From: Treponema sp.
Lineage (GTDB): Bacteria; Spirochaetota; Spirochaetia; Treponematales; Treponemataceae
Direction of reading: 5' to 3'
Length of the DNA: 64,000 nt
Assembly (NCBI GenBank): GCA_024680155.1
Contig: JAILCM010000304.1
Span: forward strand, 1 to 64,000
The notes beneath the pieces are model-generated. The model made no database searches. It saw only the letters and a program-made list of their open reading frames with translations, and was not told the origin of the DNA. Every line of letters begins with the position of its first letter. The stretch's first letter is position 1. Shown here in pieces: positions 12,723 to 22,896 of the stretch. The position numbers and the translations under genes were made by a program.

Positions 12723-15700
12723 TTAGTTACCCGAATCTTCAAGAGTAACGATACACGTTGTAGAAATGATATTTCCATTTCTGAACGCCCAAATTGTTAC
12801 GTTATAAGTTCCTTCAACAGCATTGCTTGCAAAAGTTAACGTTGTTTTGTCTGCAGAAACAGTTGCAAAATCACTTAGACTTTCACCTGCAATTTCCCAC
12901 TTTGTAATTGTGATTCCAGAAGGAACTGTAGCTGTAATAACATTATTTAAATATGTAAGCGTTATTTTCTCACTTTCAAAAGTTATTAAATTTGGTCCGC
13001 CAGCCTTAATTAAACAAAGTCCCAGATAATCAGACAATGAACTGAATAGATTTTCTGAAACATCCGAAGTAGAAACTGGACCAGCAGCACCTGTATAAGC
13101 GCCAGTTTTTAAATAAAGTGAATTTGTTATTTGAATTTCCTGATTTGCCTGAACAGCAGTAAAATTAATACCGTCCGTTGAATACAACAAATGATTTGAA
13201 ACCGCTTCTTGTGTAAAACGAATGTAATTTTTTGGAATAAAAGAAATTTCGCCACTCAAAAAAGATTCAAAACAACTTGATGTAGGAGCCGGAGCTTTTA
13301 CCGATGCTAAAACTACAGTAAGTGGTAAATCGTTATAACCGGCAAGATTTGCTTTTGCATTTACCGAACAAGCACCTTCAGGCACAACAGAATTTGTAAA
13401 TTCCAGAACAGGCGTTACTTGAGTTCCCGCTTGATTTGTATAAATTGTAGAAGAAATCTTTTCTGCTGATAGAGTTCCACCTACAACAACTACAGCATCT
13501 GTATAATTCAAAGTGGTAAATTCTGCACTAAGACTTCCTTTTACTACATTACCAACAGAAGTTCCGTCGCCTGTATAAGTAAATCCGTTTGGATGTGACT
13601 GAGTAATTTCTACCTTTAGTTTTTTAGCAATTGAAGCAGTTTCTTCTATTATATATGACGCAGAATTGGCTCCTGCTATTTGTTGCCATTCATCTGCTTC
13701 TGCATCCAATTCATAGAACCATTTATAAGAAAGTTCCCCATCACTAACACTATTATAAACATGTGCATTTTCTGAATAAACAGGAATTGCAGTAACGGTA
13801 TTTCCAAAACTTAAAGTTCCATTTTCTGGTGTTGTTACGCAAATTTCGGCATCGGTTACAACTACAAGAGTACCAATATTTGCATCGGCAATTGGAACAT
13901 CAGAAGGTTCTGAACATGCAATAAATCCAACTGGTTTTGAATTATTATCTTGAGTACCTGCAATTTCTTTTATACGAACAAGTAGTTTTTCAGGTTTTGC
14001 AAAATCGTTTGTAATAATTTCGTTCCAGGTTGCACCGTTATTTACAGAATATTCAAGAGCATTATTTAATTGAGCAAAAGCAAGCTTTCCTTTTGGAATT
14101 CTATTTACAGTTGTACTTAACAAAGATTGAATAATTTCTTAACTTAAAACATTTGCCTTTACATAAACAAAAAGAAGTTTTTGAACCGCAGAAACAGGAA
14201 CATCGCTATAACCGTCTGCTTTTACAACAAAAGGCACATAATTTGAACCGTTTTCTGGAGTTTTCTGTTCCAAATTAAATGCAAAAGAGATTGCTACAGG
14301 ATTGTTATTTTCGTCTTCTATTGTAAGAGTGTTTGAACTAGCAGAAATCTTATCTTCATCAAGCAATGAACCAATCAAAACAGGATTATTATTGTTATAT
14401 GTAAGTTCAAAATCTTCATTACTAAAAAGATCTGTCAAAGTTTCTTGATTTAACGAACCTTTTTGAACTAAACCGCTGGCAGCAGTCTGATTTGAAGAAA
14501 CACTTTCTCCAGTTTGATTAATAACATAAATTCCTTTTTCTTCGTCAAGTTGGGCAGTAAATTTCTGTTTAAGTTCAACTTTTATATTTTTTCCAACATC
14601 AGCTGGAGTAAGTTTATAAGTTTCGCCAGTTTGCAAAGAAATTGGAGTCCATTCAATCTGGCCATCTTCAGAAGATTCACCTCTATACCACTGGAAAGAT
14701 TCTATTTCGCCAGCAAATTTATCATTTTCGGTTGGATTTTCAGAATCTGTAATATATGGAATTGCGCTCAGTGTGCTGCCAGTTTTTCTAGTTCCCTGAA
14801 CAAGAACCTGCTTAATTGGAGCATAGGATTTTTTCTCAACAAATTTTCCAAAATATTCTTTATTTCCAACTGTATATTTTGCAATATTTTTGAACTGAGG
14901 AACCATCCAACAAAGGATTTTCGTACCAACCGCAGAAATAATAAGCCGGATACATTGGTTGAACCGCACTTGCATCTGGCAAATTAAGCGGATTTCGTCG
15001 AGTATAATTTACAGCATCAAAACCTTGAATTTCAGTTTGTTCTTTGAAATATTTAATTGAATAAACTTGATCTAACGAACCAAGCGGAAGCAAAGAATAA
15101 CTTGTTAGTCCCGAAATAACATGTGCATATTCTGCAGCAGAACCAATCAAAAACTGTTTTTCTGAATCTTCGTAAAATGAAAGTTCAATTTTTGAACTTC
15201 CAGCCGGAACATCTTCAAAAGAAAGCTTTAAAATTGAACCAGAAACAGAATCAGCTACTTCTTCAACATGACCTGTTTTTGTATTCAACACTTCATCAGT
15301 ATCTACAGGAGTAAGATTAGCCGTATAATAATGGAGAAAAACCTTTTGCAAAAGAAACATCAATTTTTACAGTTCCACTTCCTTCTGAACCGGTAGCTTT
15401 TAATTCAAGTTCAAATTCAAGAGTGTTTTCGCCAGAATGAATATCAACATCTTCAAGTGTTTTTTCATACTCTGCCCCACCTTTTTTTTGCACTTAATTT
15501 AAAATTCCATTTTCCTAAGGAGCTTTCTATACTAGCATTTTGCATTTTTGATGAATCATTCCATTTTCCAAGTTCATCATATTGCAAAGCTGCTGAATCC
15601 CCAGAAATCTTAACTCCATAAAGCGCAAATTCTGTAAAATCTTCAACATTTATAGAAGGAAGTGCTGTTCTGGCATTTTTTGTAGAAGCAGACAGTCTTA

Positions 15701-15839
15701 AAACCGCTTTATTCTGCTCATCAGTTTTATCCTTTATTTCATCATTTACAGAATTAGAAACACCTTTACAGGAGAATGTAAAAACAGCAGTACCAATAAT
15801 AAGACAAGCAAGCAGTCGTTCTATTATTTTTCTTTTCAT
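12723..15839 (-). pseudogene. Modular surface lipoprotein paralogue with multiple lesions
   Basis: Fragments 15465..15839, 14860..15363, 14139..14975, 12723..14123. In-frame TAA at 14139-14141 (same frame both sides); shift near 14885-14895 in an A run; shift near 15330-15345 in a T run; shift at A8 (T8, ~15482-15489). Confidence 0.75.
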
Positions 15840-15852
15840 ACGCTTCTTCTCC

Positions 15853-17895
15853 TTATTCCGTTACACTTATAGTTGCAGTTGAACTATAAATAAGTCCATT
15901 TTTCTTTGCAGTAAGTCCAACTTTATACTCACCGACAATCCAATTTGCAGTATTTACATTAAGCAGTTTTGAATCATCTTCATTAACTACAGCGCCTTCT
16001 ACCTGTGCTACTGGCATTCCATCTATTGTCCAAGTGTAATCTTCAAAACCTGCAGAAGCAGCAAAATTTACAGTACTTTCGGATACCGTTTTTTGAATTT
16101 GAATATCACCGCTGATAGTTACAACAATATTTGAAACCACAGCCTGAACTTCTACAAAAATTGTCTTTTCAATAGGTTCGTAACCTGGCACTGTAATTGT
16201 TAAAGTAACTGTTTTTGAAGCTGTCATTTCCTTGTCTTCATCCAAACCAAAAGAAATCTCTACAGATTCAATTTCGTTTCCATATTCATCTTTAAGATTT
16301 GTAACTGTAAATTCAGAAGAATCGAGTTTTTGGCCCACAAGCATTTTAATTGTTGTTTCTACAGCTTCTGTGCCGTCTTTATAAAGTTCATAAGTTGTAA
16401 CATCAAGTTTTCCTTTTCTTATATGAACTGTTCGAGTTTCTTTTGTTATAGTTTTCTTATTGTAATTCTGAGTGAATTTTGCCTTAATATATTTTCCAGT
16501 AAAGTTTCCATTAACTTTTAAAGCTGGAAGTGAATAATTTTCTGAATCACTTTCATCTTTGATAAGGACAAAATCTCCATCTTTAGAATCAGAAACAAAC
16601 CATTGAATAGTAATATCTGGATTTGGAAGAGGAATTTCTTTATTTGAATTAGAAATTGCTCTTAAATTGATTGTATTTCCAACAAAATCGTAATATTCTG
16701 TTTCATCGTATGGGCTGGAAACTTTTACAGCAGCAAGTTTTGTAATTATAGATTTTCCACCCTGAGTATTTACATTAAGAGGAACATTATCGTCGTCATC
16801 TTCATTTCTTACAACTTCTGCCTGTTCAACAGTTTCATTTTTTTCGGAAACTTTAATTGTATAGTCACCAGGAGGAAGTACTGTATCATAAACACCATCG
16901 TCATCTTCGTCATACAATTCATAAACAATAGTGCGTTCAGTTCCATTTTCGTCTGTAACCGTAGTTTCTGCATAAAACTTTTTGTCTTTTTCAGCAGAAA
17001 TTGTTGCAGGAAATAAGTTTGTTTCAACTTCTACAGATTCTGCTTCTGTATTCTGAACAAAATTTCCCTCTTCATCAGTTTGATAGTCACCGTTTTCATC
17101 TTTTATATAAACAATCGGTTTACTAACTTCATCTTTTACAACATAAACGGCTTCGGTGTAATAACCAACAGGAACATTATTTTCATCATAAAGAATAAAA
17201 CGTGCATAAATTGTTTTTCCGCTTGGAACTTCTTCATCTGTAAACAAAACAGAATATGTTCCGTCTTGATTTTGTTCTATTCCGTTTTCTGTAGTCCAAG
17301 TTTGAATTGTTTTTCCTTCTAAAAGTTCACCATCGGTTGGAGAATTGTAAAGTCCACAAGTAACTCTTTTTACACCTTTTGAAGTATAAGAAACAGGAAT
17401 TACAACGGTTCCTGTTCCTGTTGTTGTTGCCTTTAAAGACATATTTACAACCGCAGTAGTCTTATTTTCAAGATCAATTTCCGAACTATTACCTTCAAAA
17501 ACCGGTTCATCAGATACAGTCTGTTCTCCAGAAGTTTCGTCTTCTACAATAAGATAAGCAAGTACAGAAAAAATCCATCTGGCTCGTTTTATTGTAAATC
17601 TTTGGTCACTAAGCTGATTAACGCTAAGCCCCGAAGCAAGGATTTCTTCTATATCCGTTTTCTGATTTTTAGCCTTAATTGTGTAAGAATATGAATCCAA
17701 TCTAATGCTAGGAAGCGCTGTTCTGGCAGTTACAGGAGAATTTCCGTTTACAGAGATACAAACACTTGCAGTTTCATTATTTAAAGAGTCATCATTTACA
17801 GAATTTTTTACAAAAGAACAGGAATCAAAAACAAGCACAACAAAACACAACAGGGCAAATAATTCTGCTTTATAAAAACCGCATTTTTTATTCAT
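15853..17895 (-). CDS. Surface lipoprotein with C-terminal Ig-like module
   Basis: Start re-placed at MNKKCGFYKAELFALLCFVVLVFDSC (17895), giving an 11-bp gap to the upstream gene; motif ARTALPS after the lipobox; C-terminal YTWTIDGMPVAQ...GEYKVGLTAKKNGLIYSSTATISVTE. Confidence 0.8.
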   Translation of the reverse strand: MNKKCGFYKAELFALLCFVVLVFDSCSFVKNSVNDDSLNNETASVCISVNGNSPVTARTALPSIRLDSYSYTIKAKNQKTDIEEILASGLSVNQLSDQRFTIKRARWIFSVLAYLIVEDETSGEQTVSDEPVFEGNSSEIDLENKTTAVVNMSLKATTTGTGTVVIPVSYTSKGVKRVTCGLYNSPTDGELLEGKTIQTWTTENGIEQNQDGTYSVLFTDEEVPSGKTIYARFILYDENNVPVGYYTEAVYVVKDEVSKPIVYIKDENGDYQTDEEGNFVQNTEAESVEVETNLFPATISAEKDKKFYAETTVTDENGTERTIVYELYDEDDDGVYDTVLPPGDYTIKVSEKNETVEQAEVVRNEDDDDNVPLNVNTQGGKSIITKLAAVKVSSPYDETEYYDFVGNTINLRAISNSNKEIPLPNPDITIQWFVSDSKDGDFVLIKDESDSENYSLPALKVNGNFTGKYIKAKFTQNYNKKTITKETRTVHIRKGKLDVTTYELYKDGTEAVETTIKMLVGQKLDSSEFTVTNLKDEYGNEIESVEISFGLDEDKEMTASKTVTLTITVPGYEPIEKTIFVEVQAVVSNIVVTISGDIQIQKTVSESTVNFAASAGFEDYTWTIDGMPVAQVEGAVVNEDDSKLLNVNTANWIVGEYKVGLTAKKNGLIYSSTATISVTE

Positions 17896-17906
17896 AAAAG
17901 CCCCCT

Positions 17907-18335
17907 TTATTCCCTTGTTATTGTGATAATACAATCAGCACTGTATTCAACACCATCAAGTGTTCCAACAACAAGGAGCGTATGTTTTCCAACCGAAAGT
18001 TTTGTAATATCTAAAGTACAAGTTGCACCATTTGGAGTAAGGGCTGGACTATTTGAATTGCCATCAATTGACCATGCGTAAGTTGCTCTGTCACCAAGTC
18101 CGCCAGCAGTTGCTTTGTTTAATTCTGAATCATAACCAAGAACCAGCGTATTAAAATCAAGGTCAATATCAACATCTACATCTACTGGTGGAATTTCTTC
18201 CGGTAAAATTAAATCGTCAATATGAGTACTGCAAGAAATAAAACCTGCGCTCATAATTGCAAATATAAATCCAAACAATAGTACAAATGCTACCCAAAGA
18301 AGGCAGCTAAACTTTTTAACAGATGATTCACTCAT
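17907..18335 (-). CDS. Small lipoprotein consisting essentially of the C-terminal Ig-like module
   Basis: 142 aa; lipobox GFISC; YAWSIDGNSNSPALTPNGATCTLDITKLSVGKHTLLVVGTLDGVEYSADCIITITRE resembles the C termini of the larger paralogues. Confidence 0.75.
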   Translation of the reverse strand: MSESSVKKFSCLLWVAFVLLFGFIFAIMSAGFISCSTHIDDLILPEEIPPVDVDVDIDLDFNTLVLGYDSELNKATAGGLGDRATYAWSIDGNSNSPALTPNGATCTLDITKLSVGKHTLLVVGTLDGVEYSADCIITITRE

Positions 18336-18346
18336 ATTTCTGCCCC

Positions 18347-19882
18347 CTATTTCTTAATGATGAACTCGATTCGACGGTTCTTCCACCAGTTAGCTCTATC
18401 TTTTCTTGCCGCAATTGGATTAGCCCCACCTTTTCCTACAGCTGAAAGTTTATTCGGTTCAATTCCGCGTGCAATCAGCTCTTTTATAATAAAGTCTGCG
18501 CGTTCCTGACTAAGAGGTATCAATTCTTCTTTATCTTCTTTTTCAGTTCCACTAACATTATTTGCATAACCTTCTACAATTACGTCTACACCAGGATGTT
18601 CGTTAATCTGTTGTGCAATTTCATCCAAAGTTTCGCGGTTTGCAGTAAGTTGTTCTTCCGAAAGTCCATCAAATGTTGCACCACCACCGGCAAAATAAAT
18701 TGTATTTACAACGATTTTCCATTCATGTTCTGGAATTATTACCTGCAAAAGCAAACCTGTGTTTATAGTCTGTGTAATTTCGGCAGTTTTTGCTCCACTT
18801 CTTGTTCTGTCGTGTCTTGAAGGAACAACCGTAAGTTTTGCGGTATAAATATTTCTTGAGAATACAACTTCCCCCTTCTCGCTAAGTCCGTTCCAGGTAA
18901 GAGTTTCCGGGAGATTTCCGCGGCCGCTTGTAGACCAGAATGGATTTCCTTGTGGATCAAGAATTGCAAGCGTCCAGCTTTCTGGAGTTTCTTCTACATA
19001 ATCAATACCAAACTCAAAAGAAACTGTATTATTTTGACCATCTCCATCCGGTGTAAAGTTTGTTCCACCAATAACAGTAAGTTTTGCAGCAGGAGCAGGC
19101 CATGAAGCAATTTTTTGTCTGTACGCCTCTTCTTCTGCAAGTCGCTGAGCTTCTTCTTCCTGTTTTTCTTTTTCTAGACGCTGCTGTTCTGCTAAAGCTT
19201 CTTCCTGTTTTCTCTGCTTTTCTTTTGCAATTTGAATAATCAAATCCTGAATATGATAAACAACTCCAACTCTAAGTCCAAACATAGTAACTGTATGACC
19301 TTGTTCCGGAGTAATTGTAAAAAGCGGACTTGCTTCAATTTCAAAATTAGGCATTACAGCAGGCATTATTCTTACAGAAGGTGCAATTCCAATTACTGTA
19401 CCAAGATAAGGTCCTTTTGCAGTAGAACCATTCTGACCTTGGGTATTAAATTCAGAAAGACCAAAACTAAGTTCCGGCTGGAATGCAACAGGCAAAGAAC
19501 CAAGCATAAACGGAATTCTAAGCCAGCCTCCAAGTATTACTCTAAGTTCACTATCCTTTGCAAGAGTTGTATCTTTTTTTGGAAAAATATAGCCAAAATC
19601 AAAACGGGCAGAAAGACCTGCATCAAGATTTTTTGGAAAATTCAGCGGAAGTGTATATTCTACACCTGCGTCGGCACCCAAAGAACAATTGGCAAAAGCA
19701 GCATAATCGCCCAAAGGCCATTGATTTAGAGCCGAAACTCCAATCGCAAAACCTTCATACCGAGGAACATTATCTTAGAAAAAATCAATTGCAGCAGCTT
19801 TTTCTGTAACAGTATTTTCTTGTGAAAACAAAAATACAGGACACAATAGCAAGGATGCAATTAAGGAGGAACATTTTTTCAT
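18347..19882 (-). pseudogene. OmpA-family outer membrane/peptidoglycan-binding protein with in-frame TAA at codon 36
   Basis: Full frame from ATG 19882 (512 codons including stop; AGGAG upstream): MKKCSSLIASLLLCPVFLFSQENTVTEKAAAIDFF*DNVPRYEGFAIGVSALNQWPLGDYAAF... C-terminal OmpA domain VDVIVEGYANNVSG...LSQERADFIIKELIARGIEPNKLSAVGKGGANPIA...NRRIEFIIKK. The tracked ORF (from 19714) starts at an internal TTG and lacks the signal peptide. Confidence 0.8.
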
Positions 19883-20037
19883 AACACACTCCTTTATGTT
19901 ATAGGAATGTATTATAAGCTATAACTTCATAAAAACACCTTTAATTTGTCTAAAATCAAGAACAGACAGGAGAATGTTTTATATTCCTTTTAGTTTTATT
20001 TATTTTTTAGTTTTATTTGGTTAGATATTTTTTACTT

Positions 20038-21630
20038 TTACACTTCGCGCAAAGCTTTCATCTCTTTTTTGTGAGTATACATAGCCTGATCTGCACGCGT
20101 AAATACACTTAAAACACCATTATCCAGATTTTTATCGTAAAGAGCATAACCAATAGCCGCTGAAACTCGTTGCCATGGTTCAAGTTCTTCATTCACAGAA
20201 ATTCTATCGATAATCATATTAAAAGTATGAACTAAATCATCGATAATTTTGTAATCAATTTTTTCAAGAATAACAACAAATTCGTCACCACCAATGCGGA
20301 ATACAGGTGAATGCTCAAATACAGTGCATACAATAGAACAAAGCCGTTGAATTGCAATATTACCCCGCTCGTGGCCGTAAGTATCATTAATAGATTTTAA
20401 GAAATTCAAATCTATCATCGCAATACCAAAATCAGTTTTTCCTGACTGCAAATCAAGTTCAAGACGTCGTATTTCGTTATCATAAGCATTTTTATTACGA
20501 ACTCCAGTCAAAGAGTCACGATTTGCAAGCATATCCATTTCGGTAGCACGTTTTTTTGCATCCTTTAATTCTTTTGATGTTGAAAAAAGATTCCTCATGT
20601 ATTTATCAAGTTCAACAATCAAAGATGCAAACTGCATTGAAAGAGACGAAATTTCATCTTCATCTTTTATATCAGAAGCAATTTTATGTGCAACTTCAAT
20701 ATTTTTATACTCAGAATATTCGCGCAAAGAAGATTCAAGCAGAACAATTTTTTTAATATAAAGAACATTCAAAAGATGAAGCATAAGTGTAAGACAGACA
20801 ACAAGAACCAGAGTAACACCAAGAATTTCAAATCCTGTATTCTTTAAAATTGCCTGATTAACTTCATCAACCTGTACTTCGGTACCAATAAGACCAAGCT
20901 TTTGCCCATTAATTATAAGAGGTGTATAATAAGTGTAAGTATGCCCCCAGGCATTATTCCATTCCTGAAATTCATTCTGACGTTCGCCAGTAAACCAGGT
21001 TTTCCATTCAACTGGAGTTTGTTCCAAAGAATTAAAGTAATGGTCTCCAAGATAAAGATACTTTCCAGATTCAGCTTTATTTCCTTCATCATCTTTATAA
21101 AGACGTTCACCGTCAATCATATAATACATGGTGTACGTTTCTTCGTCGGGAACAAGATAATATGTATATGGAAGATTAAACGCTTTTCGTGCATTTTCAA
21201 AAGTAAGAATCCAATATTCGTGGCAATAAATAAAGTATGTTTTTTTTACATCTTCGGGAAGCATGTCAAATTTTAAAGATTTTGAATCTACAAAATCCGA
21301 AGCATCATAATACGCAAGATTATACAGAGCTTCTTCCAAAGCATCGTGGTAATCGGTAAAATCGTAAGGAATATCAACTTCGGCATAGTGCTCCATATAA
21401 TACTTCTGATAGCTTACAAATTCATTGCCGGAATCCTGAATGAGCCGTTCAAGATAATCACCAATATTGCGAACATTTTCCAGAACTTGTTTTTTATATG
21501 AACGCATTTGATTTACATAAGTTCCAAATCCTGTAAAAATAACAACAATGATAGTAAACAAACAAAAAATCAAAGAAAACTTAAATAGTAGAGACTTAGT
21601 CCAGTGAACCTTTTTGATTTTCTCATCCAT
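20038..21630 (-). CDS. Membrane-associated GGDEF domain protein (putative diguanylate cyclase)
   Basis: N-terminal TM, extracytoplasmic sensor-like region, second TM, then RDSLTGVRNKNAYD...FRIGGDEFVVIL. Confidence 0.93.
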   Translation of the reverse strand: MDEKIKKVHWTKSLLFKFSLIFCLFTIIVVIFTGFGTYVNQMRSYKKQVLENVRNIGDYLERLIQDSGNEFVSYQKYYMEHYAEVDIPYDFTDYHDALEEALYNLAYYDASDFVDSKSLKFDMLPEDVKKTYFIYCHEYWILTFENARKAFNLPYTYYLVPDEETYTMYYMIDGERLYKDDEGNKAESGKYLYLGDHYFNSLEQTPVEWKTWFTGERQNEFQEWNNAWGHTYTYYTPLIINGQKLGLIGTEVQVDEVNQAILKNTGFEILGVTLVLVVCLTLMLHLLNVLYIKKIVLLESSLREYSEYKNIEVAHKIASDIKDEDEISSLSMQFASLIVELDKYMRNLFSTSKELKDAKKRATEMDMLANRDSLTGVRNKNAYDNEIRRLELDLQSGKTDFGIAMIDLNFLKSINDTYGHERGNIAIQRLCSIVCTVFEHSPVFRIGGDEFVVILEKIDYKIIDDLVHTFNMIIDRISVNEELEPWQRVSAAIGYALYDKNLDNGVLSVFTRADQAMYTHKKEMKALREV

Positions 21631-21704
21631 ACATTCTATTTTAAGCCAATATTTGCAAAATTCCTAATATTTTTTTTATTATTTTTTGTTTTTTTATAAA
21701 TTTT

Positions 21705-21732
21705 TTGCAAATTGGGGAAAATGTAATATAAT
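21705..21732 (+). promoter_or_regulatory. Putative sigma70-like promoter, TTGCAA-16 bp-TATAAT
   Basis: -35 TTGCAA 21705-21710, -10 TATAAT 21727-21732; ATG begins at 21739. Confidence 0.6.
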
Positions 21733-21738
21733 TTTTTT

Positions 21739-22824
21739 ATGAATGAAAAAGTTAAAAAAATTCAAATCGTCTCAATTTTGATTTTTCTGGCTGCAGTAAT
21801 TTTTCTTCTTTCGTTTATTCTTACAAAAAACAGAAAACAAACTCCAAAATCTGACGCTAATTCCGAAAAACTCATTCTTGGATTTTCGCAAATTGGTTCA
21901 GAAAGTGCGTGGCGAACCCGAAATACGCAGTCAATTTTTGAAGCCGCTGCCGAAAACGACATTCAAATTATTTTTGACGACGCTCAGCAAAAGCAGGAAA
22001 ATCAACTTAAGGCAATCCGTTCTTTTATTGTTTACCAGGTTGATGTAATTGCTTTTGTTCCAATTATAGAAGACGGATGGGATAACGTTCTTACCGAAGC
22101 AAAAGAAGCTGGCATTCCTGTAATTGTAGTTGACCGTCAAATAAATGCAGATGAATCTCTTTATGCAGGCTTTCTTGGTGAGAACGGACTTGAAGAAGGC
22201 AGACGGGCGGCACGTTTCCTTGTGAATAAATGCAAATCTTATAAAAATCCTGTTCATATTCTTGAAATTTCTGGTACCGAAAATTCTTCTGTTGTAAGAG
22301 AACGTGCAAAAGGCTTCCGCGAAATTATTGCAAACGATTCAAAATTCCAGATAATTCATTCCGAAGATGGGGATTTTTTGCGTTCACGTGGAAAAGAAAT
22401 TGCAGAAAATCTGATTAAATTGAGCGGACCTGGTACTGGTACTGAAAAAAATGAAATTGGTACTAGAGCCGGCAGCCCCAACTACAAAAAGGACGGCCTT
22501 TACTACAATAATCAAAAAATTGATGCAGTCTATTCCCACAACGATTCCATGACTCTTGGACTTTTGGATTCAATCGAAAATTACGGCATAAACACAAAAG
22601 ATACAATAATAATCAGTGTAGATGCAGAACAAAAATCAATAGACGCACTTATAGCAGGAAAATTAAACTGCGTAGTTGAATGTAACCCGAATCTTGGACC
22701 AATGCTCATGCATCTTGTAAAACAAATTGCCAGTGGAAAAGAAATTCCGCGAATTACCTACAATAATGAAACTGTATTTTCCGAAAACGACGATTTTACG
22801 CAATACGAACCCCGCGGATATTAA
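21739..22824 (+). CDS. Membrane-anchored periplasmic sugar-binding protein, YtfQ-like, probably sensory
   Basis: N-terminal TM without lipobox; GFSQIGSESAWRTRNTQSIFEAAAENDIQIIFDDAQQKQENQLKAIRSF resembles the YtfQ family; upstream of HK/RR genes. Confidence 0.85.
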   Translation: MNEKVKKIQIVSILIFLAAVIFLLSFILTKNRKQTPKSDANSEKLILGFSQIGSESAWRTRNTQSIFEAAAENDIQIIFDDAQQKQENQLKAIRSFIVYQVDVIAFVPIIEDGWDNVLTEAKEAGIPVIVVDRQINADESLYAGFLGENGLEEGRRAARFLVNKCKSYKNPVHILEISGTENSSVVRERAKGFREIIANDSKFQIIHSEDGDFLRSRGKEIAENLIKLSGPGTGTEKNEIGTRAGSPNYKKDGLYYNNQKIDAVYSHNDSMTLGLLDSIENYGINTKDTIIISVDAEQKSIDALIAGKLNCVVECNPNLGPMLMHLVKQIASGKEIPRITYNNETVFSENDDFTQYEPRGY

Positions 22825-22896
22825 GTTTTAGCAGACACTAAGTTTTAGCGGCAACGTGATTCACGCGGCAAAAATCAAATAAAAAGGAACAAAAAA

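Noticed and set aside
14514-14987. 157-aa + strand ORF (and similar + strand ORFs within 1-19.8 kb)
   Set aside because: Antisense shadow of the lipoprotein genes; composition (Phe/Asn/Ser/Ile-rich) is typical of reverse-strand reading of Lys/Glu/Asn coding sequence.
11311-19777. Stop-codon reassignment or recoding at the in-frame TAG/TAA codons
   Set aside because: TAG and TAA terminate ordinary genes in the same window (e.g. 2509-2511 TAG, trmD TAG, many TAA), lesions also include frameshifts, and no suppressor tRNA or recoding element is visible.
22825-22870. Short direct repeat TAAGTTTTAGC x2 after the sensor gene as a regulatory operator
   Set aside because: Only two 11-bp copies in AT-rich intergenic DNA; insufficient support.
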